Below are positions 24,842 through 31,386 of a DNA stretch of 43,343 nt, piece by piece (within the stretch, counting starts at the first letter, position 1; every line of letters begins with the position of its first letter). A model generated the notes under the pieces. It searched no databases and had not been told where the DNA came from. It saw only the letters and a program-made list of their open reading frames with translations. Made by a program: the position numbers and the translations under genes. The stretch is from Flavobacterium sp. (lineage in GTDB: Bacteria > Bacteroidota > Bacteroidia > Flavobacteriales > Flavobacteriaceae). The stretch covers positions 1 through 43,343 of the forward strand of contig JASLID010000028.1 of the NCBI GenBank assembly GCA_030153045.1. The letters run 5' to 3'.

Positions 24842-24971
24842 TTTGGGCGTGACCACAAGGGTCGGGCTATTCGTTACAATCTTTTTACTCATTCTCGATA
24901 CATTCGCTAGCGCGAACACTCAAACTGACGTAAAAAGGATTTCCACTTCTATCCCTCACGCGACTGAATAG
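24842..24971 (-). repeat. Intergenic repeat element, copy 2 (variant, reverse orientation)
   Basis: It starts on the base after the ZIP stop codon. On the minus strand it carries ATCCTTTTTAC / GTAAAAAGAT (24930-24940 with 24879-24888), the same core with a bulged C as in the other two copies, and GATAGA-AGTGGA before it, matching GATAGAGCCGA in the 26646 copy. Ends pair as GCGTGA/TCACGC (24847-24852 with 24955-24960). A hairpin GACC/GGTC and an inner TTCGC/GCGAA add structure. Confidence 0.7.
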
Positions 24972-25004
24972 CAATAATCAATTTCAATAACAATTTCAAT
25001 TAAA

Positions 25005-25036
25005 CTTTGTAACTTTGAACCTTTGTCACTTTGCAA
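25005..25036 (+). repeat. Four tandem octamers CTTTGNNN before murQ
   Basis: CTTTGTAA, CTTTGAAC, CTTTGTCA, CTTTGCAA run head to tail. TAACTTTG at 25010-25017 is an exact -7 box lying in the first junction, 29 bp before the ATG at 25047. The array may be a run of promoter-like boxes that slipped in length. Confidence 0.55.
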
Positions 25037-25046
25037 CACTAAAAAA

Positions 25047-25859
25047 ATGACCTTCACCAAAACCACAGAACAATCTTCAAAATACGAACATTTAGAAAAA
25101 ATGTCGGTTCACGATTTATTGTCAAATATCAATAATGAAGACAAAACTGTCCCATTAGCTATTGAACATGCCTTACCACAAATAGAAATTGTTGTTTCTA
25201 AAGTGGTGGAGCAAATGAAAAAAGGTGGACGCTTGTTTTACATTGGTGCTGGAACTTCTGGACGATTAGGTATTGTAGACGCTTCTGAATGCCCTCCTAC
25301 TTTTGGCGTTCCGTTTGATATGGTGATTGGGATCATTGCCGGTGGTGATGTTGCCATTCGTAAAGCGGTCGAATTTGCCGAAGACGACAAAAACCAAGCT
25401 TGGAAAGACTTATCAGAATGGAATATCAATTCGAATGATGTCGTGATTGGTATTGCTGCTTCGGGAACTACACCTTATGTGATTGGCGGATTAGAAAAAT
25501 GCAACGAAAATAATATTATAACTGGCTGCATTACCTGCAATCAAGGAAGCCCGTTAGCACAAACCGCAAAATTACCTATTGAAGTGGTTGTTGGACCTGA
25601 ATTTGTTACTGGAAGTTCGAGAATGAAAGCTGGAACTGCTCAGAAATTGGTCCTGAATATGATTTCTACAGCCACCATGATTCAACTCGGTAAAGTCAAA
25701 GGAAACAAAATGGTTGACATGCAATTGAGTAATGTTAAATTGATTGATCGTGGCGTGAAAATGATTATGAGTGAAATTAATGTGAGTTACGAAGAAGCAG
25801 AAATCCTGCTAAAAAAATACGGTAACGTCCGAAAAGCGGTCGATAATTACAAATCATAA
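25047..25859 (+). CDS. murQ: N-acetylmuramic acid 6-phosphate etherase
   Basis: 270 aa from the ATG at 25047; a TTG eight codons upstream lies in the octamer array and is rejected. SIS-domain features: FYIGAGTSGRLGIVDASECPPTF, with Glu81 equivalent to the catalytic Glu83 of E. coli MurQ, and Glu112 in FAEDDKN for Glu114; VTGSSRMKAGTAQK is also typical. The enzyme splits D-lactate from MurNAc-6-P to yield GlcNAc-6-P in cell-wall recycling. No other recycling genes adjoin; it overlaps the DUF6095 gene (TAATG). Confidence 0.97.
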   Translation: MTFTKTTEQSSKYEHLEKMSVHDLLSNINNEDKTVPLAIEHALPQIEIVVSKVVEQMKKGGRLFYIGAGTSGRLGIVDASECPPTFGVPFDMVIGIIAGGDVAIRKAVEFAEDDKNQAWKDLSEWNINSNDVVIGIAASGTTPYVIGGLEKCNENNIITGCITCNQGSPLAQTAKLPIEVVVGPEFVTGSSRMKAGTAQKLVLNMISTATMIQLGKVKGNKMVDMQLSNVKLIDRGVKMIMSEINVSYEEAEILLKKYGNVRKAVDNYKS

Positions 25860-26086
25860 TGAATACAAACAAAGATATTTTAACGAAAGGAATAAAATTC
25901 ATCGCATGGGCTTTACCATTATATTTTATTGGCCCTTCAATCATTTATAATGCTTTTATGAACAAAGATAATGTTTGGCATTATTTAGTTTTAGCAGTTG
26001 GGATTGTGATTTCTTTTTTTGCCATATATTTAACATTCAAAGGGTTAAAAACCATTTTAAACAGTATGTTCGATGGAAACAAATAA
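25859..26086 (+). CDS. DUF6095 membrane protein
   Basis: 75 aa, two membrane helices (about 12-30 and 42-62, with PLYFIGPSIIYNAFMNKD between), as in the DUF6095 family. It overlaps murQ at TAATG and the next gene by 14 bp, so three genes are tightly linked. The function is unknown; the murQ link is consistent across Flavobacteriaceae, as recalled. Confidence 0.85.
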   Translation: MNTNKDILTKGIKFIAWALPLYFIGPSIIYNAFMNKDNVWHYLVLAVGIVISFFAIYLTFKGLKTILNSMFDGNK

Positions 26087-26648
26087 CGTATACTTAGAAA
26101 GTGTAAAAAAGCAAATGCTCTATTATAAAACAATAGCTGAAAAAGCAATAGAGCAACTAGAAGCCGAACAGCTTTTTATTTCGGTAAATGAAGATACAAA
26201 TTCTATAGCTGCAATTGTAAAACACATGTCTGGAAACATGCTTTCACGTTGGACTGATTTCCTAACCACTGATGGTGAAAAAGAATGGCGTGATCGTGAT
26301 GCGGAATTCGAAGCTTCTTTCCAATCGAAAGAAGAATTGCTAAAAACATGGAATAAAGGTTGGGATTGTTTTTTTAATGCCATTAACGCATTACAACCTG
26401 AGCAATTGTCACAAATTATCTACATTAGAAACGAAGGTCAAACAGCAATGGATGCTATAAATAGGCAACTGGCGCACTACCCTTATCATATTGGCCAAAT
26501 TGTTTTTTATGCCAAAATGTTGAAGAAAAGTGATTGGAACAGTCTGTCCATTCCGAAAAACAAATCAAATGATTACAATGCGGATAAGTTTTCTAAAGAA
26601 AAAACAATCAAGCATTTTACTGATGACGAATTAAATAAACTCAAATAG
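26073..26648 (+). CDS. DUF1572/DinB-like protein
   Basis: 191 aa, mostly helical. Phrases such as IVKHMSGNMLSRWTDFLTTDGEKEWRDRD and RQLAHYPYHIGQIVFYAKML fit the DUF1572 branch of the DinB/YfiT fold, where His residues (His49 in VKHM, and His133 and His137 in LAHYPYHIGQ) bind a metal. Likely a metal-dependent transferase; the substrate is unknown. It overlaps the DUF6095 gene by 14 bp. The stop TAG is the first triplet of a repeat element. Confidence 0.85.
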   Translation: METNNVYLESVKKQMLYYKTIAEKAIEQLEAEQLFISVNEDTNSIAAIVKHMSGNMLSRWTDFLTTDGEKEWRDRDAEFEASFQSKEELLKTWNKGWDCFFNAINALQPEQLSQIIYIRNEGQTAMDAINRQLAHYPYHIGQIVFYAKMLKKSDWNSLSIPKNKSNDYNADKFSKEKTIKHFTDDELNKLK

Positions 26649-26771
26649 CCCTGATAGAGCCGACATCCTTTTTTAAGGATTGCCGTAGCGACAGCGAAGG
26701 CATATCCTTAAAAAAGATAAAGGCGAAAGCAGGACACGAGCGTCAGCGAACTGGCGAAGCAAATAGCTCCT
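26646..26771 (+). repeat. Intergenic repeat element, copy 3
   Basis: It begins TAGCCCTGATAGA, whose TAG is the stop of the upstream gene, and ends ATAGCTCCT, 5 bp before the next ATG. It has the stem ATCCTTTTTTAAGGAT/ATCCTTAAAAAAGAT (26665-26680 with 26704-26718) with a bulged C, closed by TGCC/GGCA (26681-26684 with 26699-26702). The module 26734-26762 (ending GAACTGGCGAAGCAA) is shared with copy 1. Confidence 0.75.
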
Positions 26772-26776
26772 AGAAA

Positions 26777-27148
26777 ATGAAAAAAGTAATAACTCTTCCT
26801 TTATTTATACTTCTACTTTCTTGCTACAACCAAGAAAGAAACTGTAAAGATTTTAAAACCGGTAAATTTGAGTTTATTCAGGAAATTGATAGTGTAAAAA
26901 AAATATCTACTTTTGAAAGAACCGAAAATCTTCAAATTGAAACTTTCGAAGGAAAAACAGATACTGCTTCAGTGCGCTGGATAAACAATTGTGAGTTTAT
27001 TTTAGAAAAATTGCATCCGAAGAACATGTTGGAGAAAAAAGCCATAAGCATGAAAATAATTAGTACCACTAAAAAAGGTTATACTTTTGAATATTCTTTT
27101 GTGGGAGAAGCAAAAAAACAAAAAGGAACTGTAACAAAAATCGACTAG
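26777..27148 (+). CDS. Hypothetical lipoprotein
   Basis: 123 aa. The leader MKKVITLPLFILLLSC has a lipobox-like LLSC, so Cys16 is probably lipidated. A second Cys lies in RNCKDFKTGKFEF and a third in NNCEFIL. The mature part is a short beta-rich domain with T-x-KKGYTFEYSFVGEAKKQKGT, similar to small lipoproteins seen across Flavobacteria. The function is unknown. It begins 5 bp after the repeat element and 43 bp before terC. Confidence 0.75.
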   Translation: MKKVITLPLFILLLSCYNQERNCKDFKTGKFEFIQEIDSVKKISTFERTENLQIETFEGKTDTASVRWINNCEFILEKLHPKNMLEKKAISMKIISTTKKGYTFEYSFVGEAKKQKGTVTKID

Positions 27149-27191
27149 CTTACGTTTAACAACCGATAATTTTAACTAAAACAAACAAAAA

Positions 27192-28049
27192 ATGGAACTT
27201 TTACTCAACCCAGATGCTTGGATTGCCTTATTAACCTTAACTTTTCTTGAAATCATTCTTGGTATCGACAACATTGTTTTCTTATCGATCGTATCAGGAA
27301 AACTAAAAGCCGAAGATCAGCCAAAAGCGAGAAGAATTGGACTTTTATTAGCTATGGCTTTTAGAATCGTATTGCTTTTTGGAATCACATGGGTTTTGAG
27401 TTTACAAGATGTTTTATTCCATTTAGACTGGGGCTTTTTTAGCGCTGGTGTGACGGGACAAAGTATCATTATTTTTGGTGGTGGTTTATTTTTATTGTAC
27501 AAATCGGTTTCTGAAATTCATCATAAACTAGAAGGAGAAGAAGATTCTGAAGGTGGTAAAGCTAGTAATACCTTATCAGCAGCGATTGTACAAATTGCGG
27601 TTTTAAACTTGGTATTCTCTTTTGATAGTATTTTAACAGCTGTAGGTTTAATTAGTATGAAAGACCCTTCTCAAGGTGGTTTTGGTTACGATGGTGCATT
27701 GGGAATTATGATTTTATCGATTGTTATTTCGATTGCGATTATGATGATTTTTGCCGGACCGGTAAGTAAATTCGTTAACGAACACCCAACCATTCAAATT
27801 CTTGGATTGTCATTCTTAATTTTAATTGGGGTGATGTTATTAGCTGAAGGTTCTCATATGGCACACTTTAAATTCTTTGGTGGTGAAGAAATTCATAGTA
27901 TTCCAAAAGGATATTTGTACTTCTCGATTTTCTTCTCATTGTTAGTCGAATTCCTGAATTTACGAATGAAGAAAGCGAAGAATCCTGTTAAGCTTCACAA
28001 TAATAAAATTATTGATAATAAATTAGAAGACTCTGATGTAACAAACTAA
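27192..28049 (+). CDS. TerC family integral membrane protein
   Basis: 285 aa, about seven membrane helices. The family start LTLTFLEIILGIDNIVFLSI (Asp in IDN) and the second conserved block LNLVFSFDSILTAVGL are both present; those acidic residues are thought to bind Mn2+ or other divalent metal. Relatives export manganese or support tellurite resistance; the exact role is not stated. A strong bidirectional terminator follows. Confidence 0.93.
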   Translation: MELLLNPDAWIALLTLTFLEIILGIDNIVFLSIVSGKLKAEDQPKARRIGLLLAMAFRIVLLFGITWVLSLQDVLFHLDWGFFSAGVTGQSIIIFGGGLFLLYKSVSEIHHKLEGEEDSEGGKASNTLSAAIVQIAVLNLVFSFDSILTAVGLISMKDPSQGGFGYDGALGIMILSIVISIAIMMIFAGPVSKFVNEHPTIQILGLSFLILIGVMLLAEGSHMAHFKFFGGEEIHSIPKGYLYFSIFFSLLVEFLNLRMKKAKNPVKLHNNKIIDNKLEDSDVTN

Positions 28050-28057
28050 ATCAAATA

Positions 28058-28089
28058 AAAAAAAGCGCTCCGGTTGGAGCGCTTTTTTT
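28058..28089. terminator. Bidirectional terminator
   Basis: GCGCTCC / GGAGCGC (28065-28071 and 28076-28082), with a GGTT loop and A/T tails, between terC and the convergent T9SS gene. Confidence 0.92.
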
Positions 28090-28105
28090 ATTTGTAAGTC
28101 TATTG

Positions 28106-31027
28106 TTAATTGTCTTTTAAAAGTTTGATGGTTTTAACTTCATCACCTTTTTTGATTTGAACCATGTACATTCCTCTGGCCCAATTTTGACCCATTTGGA
28201 ATTCTTGATTTACTTTTTCTTTAAACTGATGCATTAACATACCATTCATATTGTAAATGATTACTTCTGCTTCATCACCTTCATTCCCTTCTATATTCAG
28301 ATTGAAATATTGACTAGATGGATTTGGATAGGCTTTAATATTAAATGCATGGTGAATATCCTTATCAACTACAATATCAGGGCTGCCTTCTTTAGCATTT
28401 TTCTTAGCTTGATGTATCACAATAGAACCTCCACCAAGTGCGGTAGTTGCTTCTACATTTTCTAATTGACCCAATTGATTGTCATATACAATTGCTCCAG
28501 ATGAAGTATTCCATATTTTAATTCTGAATTTATCCGAAACTGGATTTGTTTTCATATCACCATCAATTGCCGATACCATAAAACTATAACCAGATACATT
28601 ATTAATTGTACCTACTCCTTTATAAATGGCTTGAGCTCCAGCTATAACCAAAGACATTGAATTGTGTGTTGTACTTTTGAAGTTAATATCACCTGATTGA
28701 AATTGGAACTCTGTATTTCCTTCAACTTGTGTGCTTCCTTTTTTGTATTTGGCAACAAATCCGAAATTTGCTTTTCCAGTAAGAGTTGGATTAGAAACAT
28801 AAGCACCTGTTGGCGACATATACCAACCTCCACCAGTAACAAAACCGCCATTAGGATCGTATACTACTAAATAAGCATTCGATTCTGAACAACCATTATT
28901 AGCTACTGCTTTTACAGCATAAACATCTGCAGTTAACCCACTTACCGAAAAAGTAGCTAAACCTGAAGCATTTGTATTGGAAGAACCTTTTAAAACACCA
29001 TCTAAATAAAAATCAACTGTAACCCCAGCTATTATTGGCGTTACTGTAGCTTGTAGTATAGCTGTAGATCCTAAAGCAACTGGCGTAGAACTTGCACTTG
29101 CATCAATAGTGAAATTATTTATAGTTATTACTTGCGTAAATACATCTAATGCTATATTTCCACTTGCATCAGTTGCCGTCCATGTATTGGTATAACTTCC
29201 ACCTGTTGCACTTGGTATAAATGTCCCGGCAGTTTTGTTTAATGTAACTATTCCTGGGCAATTATCCGTAGCGCTTGGTATAAGCGCTTGAGCGTTTGCT
29301 AATACTGAATTTTGACCACAATATAATGTTCTGTTTAATGAGCCTAGTATTGTACTCCATGTTGGTTTTTCAGTATCATTTACTGTTACATTGAACGAAG
29401 CCGATACATCATTACCTGCTGCATCTAAAGCGGTATATTCCACAACACTTGTACCCACTGGAAACAATCCTCCATTTGCCAAACCATTTGTTTGAGAAAC
29501 GCTATGACCTGCACAATTATCGTTAGAAGTTGGTTCTGTCCAAGTCACCAACGCTCCACATGCGCCTGAGTCATTGCTCACGATAATGTCTGTTGGAAGA
29601 TTGACTATCGAAGGATCTTCGGTATCGTTTACTGTTACACTAAAAGAAGCCGATACATCATTACCTGCTGCATCTAAAGCCGTATATTCCACAACACTTG
29701 TACCTACAGGAAACAATGCTCCATTTGCCAAACCATTCGTTTGAGAAACGCTATGACCTGCACAATTATCATTAGAAGTTGGTTCCGTCCAAGTCACCAC
29801 TGCTCCACATGCGCCTAAATCATTGCTTAGAGTAATATCTGTAGGAAGACCGACTATCGAAGGATCTTCGGTATCATTTACTGTTACACTAAAAGAAGCA
29901 GATACATCATTACCTGCTGCATCTAAAGCGGTATATTCCACAACACTTGTACCCACTGGGAACAATCCTCCATTTGCCAAACCATTCGTTTGAGAAACGC
30001 TATGACCTGAGCAATTATCGTTAGAAGTTGGTTCTGTCCAAGTCACCACTGCTCCACAGGAACCAGAAATGTTATTGACGCTAATATTATTTGGTAGATT
30101 TACTATAGAAGGATTTTGTGTATCGCTATACGTCAAGGTTAGCAAACTAATAAAACCATTTGTATTTGGAGTTACTCCGTTTATGGTTGATGACCCAGTA
30201 TAGTTATTCCCATTGACTGCCGAAGCAATTGAACTAATAGAATAAGCAGTATTTTTTTTAACTATAAAAGAAAAAGGGGTAGTTCGTGTTTCACTTACGC
30301 TTGATCCCGATTCCGGAGTGTAATTAATCGTAAATAATCCTCCTTGAGCACATAATGGTGCAGAGACTGTAAGTCCACCTGAACCTCCTTGAAGTGCATA
30401 GGTTCCTGTAAATGTATTCTGACCATTTGCAATGGTTGCTGATTGAGAACCAGTTGGAGTGAGTAAATAAGTGTCACTTCCATTACTTATTGTTGAAGGA
30501 AAAGTATAAGTAAAATTTGTTCCGTTGGGCACCACAATATTACTACTGTTTCCTGAGCCTGATGTACTAAAAGTCACACTTCCTGTATTTGAAACAGGAT
30601 ATGAATAATTTACTGTTACATTAATCCCAGTTGGCAATCCAGTCGTATTAAATCTGACATTACCATCTGTAAATTCAACATAAGCCTGCAAACCACTACT
30701 TTGTCCATCTGCATAAGCACGTAAGGTAGAACCTAAACAGTCATCTTCACAAACATGCCATGTTGTGACAAAACTACCAAATACGCTGGCAGTTACATAC
30801 CAGACCTCGTGATCTAAACCTGTGTTTGGGGTGTCATCAGCATGAAGCACCTGCATTTTAACAAATTCACCTGGTTGAAATCCATTACCTGTAAAAGTAG
30901 CTGTTGATCCAGGAGCATAATCGGGTTCATCGGAGACTAAAGTTGCTTGCCCGAAAACTCCTAAAACTGTGAATAAAGTAACTATTGCGGTTACAATAGA
31001 TTTTCGAGTAAAATAATTATTTCCCAT
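28106..31027 (-). CDS. Large secreted HYR-repeat protein with T9SS sorting domain
   Basis: 973 aa. Signal peptide to about residue 26 (TVLGVFGQ). Three HYR-like domains (about 300-555) contain VVTWTEPTSNDNC, VGTSVVEYTALDAAGNDVSASF and are nearly identical; an Ig-like region follows. The C-terminal about 75 residues (YPNPSSQYFNLNIEG to ENIKLL-type end IKLLKDN) form a type A sorting domain that directs export by the type IX system. A role in adhesion is plausible but inferred. Its DNA has three 249-bp repeats. It is monocistronic, convergent with terC. Confidence 0.92.
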   Translation of the reverse strand: MGNNYFTRKSIVTAIVTLFTVLGVFGQATLVSDEPDYAPGSTATFTGNGFQPGEFVKMQVLHADDTPNTGLDHEVWYVTASVFGSFVTTWHVCEDDCLGSTLRAYADGQSSGLQAYVEFTDGNVRFNTTGLPTGINVTVNYSYPVSNTGSVTFSTSGSGNSSNIVVPNGTNFTYTFPSTISNGSDTYLLTPTGSQSATIANGQNTFTGTYALQGGSGGLTVSAPLCAQGGLFTINYTPESGSSVSETRTTPFSFIVKKNTAYSISSIASAVNGNNYTGSSTINGVTPNTNGFISLLTLTYSDTQNPSIVNLPNNISVNNISGSCGAVVTWTEPTSNDNCSGHSVSQTNGLANGGLFPVGTSVVEYTALDAAGNDVSASFSVTVNDTEDPSIVGLPTDITLSNDLGACGAVVTWTEPTSNDNCAGHSVSQTNGLANGALFPVGTSVVEYTALDAAGNDVSASFSVTVNDTEDPSIVNLPTDIIVSNDSGACGALVTWTEPTSNDNCAGHSVSQTNGLANGGLFPVGTSVVEYTALDAAGNDVSASFNVTVNDTEKPTWSTILGSLNRTLYCGQNSVLANAQALIPSATDNCPGIVTLNKTAGTFIPSATGGSYTNTWTATDASGNIALDVFTQVITINNFTIDASASSTPVALGSTAILQATVTPIIAGVTVDFYLDGVLKGSSNTNASGLATFSVSGLTADVYAVKAVANNGCSESNAYLVVYDPNGGFVTGGGWYMSPTGAYVSNPTLTGKANFGFVAKYKKGSTQVEGNTEFQFQSGDINFKSTTHNSMSLVIAGAQAIYKGVGTINNVSGYSFMVSAIDGDMKTNPVSDKFRIKIWNTSSGAIVYDNQLGQLENVEATTALGGGSIVIHQAKKNAKEGSPDIVVDKDIHHAFNIKAYPNPSSQYFNLNIEGNEGDEAEVIIYNMNGMLMHQFKEKVNQEFQMGQNWARGMYMVQIKKGDEVKTIKLLKDN
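29364..30110 (-). repeat. Three 249-bp tandem repeats inside the HYR gene
   Basis: The landmark ACTATNGAAGGAT recurs at 29604, 29853 and 30102: exactly 249 bp (83 codons) apart. The copies are near-identical at DNA and protein level (for example NDNCAGHSVSQTNGLANG), so recent duplication or gene conversion is likely. Confidence 0.85.
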
Positions 31028-31386
31028 ATGTTTGATTTTAGATTAGTATTTGTTTGATTGGTATCGCGTGAAATGATACAAATAATGAGAAGATGTAAAA
31101 TTCAGACATGATCTTACTTCGTCCATTGAAAATGAAGGAAAAATTTAAATTTCGGAAAGAATTAAATACACATGAATTGTGCAAGTATTTGATTTTTAAA
31201 TAAGTGGTGTATTAAAAATCTTAAGTCTAAATTATCATTTTTATATTTTACTTAACAATAATTTGTTAAATAATCGATTAAAGTTCAAAAAAAACCATTG
31301 AACGAAACTTAGTTTTTAATTTCATGCATAAAAAAAGCGATTTTGAATATTCTCAAAATCGCTTTATATTTTAATCTATAAGTATT
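31028..31386. other. Gene-free stretch between parC and the HYR gene
   Basis: Apart from the terminator at 31334-31365, no ORF or RNA gene is seen. A weak dyad GTATC-GCGTGAAAT-GATAC (31061-31079) lies in the leader of the HYR gene and could be an operator. The remaining sequence is AT-rich. Confidence 0.6.
31334..31365 (-). terminator. Terminator of parC
   Basis: AAAGCGATTTTGA / TCAAAATCGCTTT (31334-31346 and 31353-31365), with a T-run on the minus strand; 21 bp after the parC stop. Confidence 0.9.

Noticed and set aside
25023..25046. TTG start extending murQ
   Set aside because: It lies in the octamer and -7 box region, so it would be upstream of or within the promoter.
29364..30110. A CRISPR array or mobile repeat
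   Set aside because: The repeats are in-frame protein domains of 83 codons without spacers.
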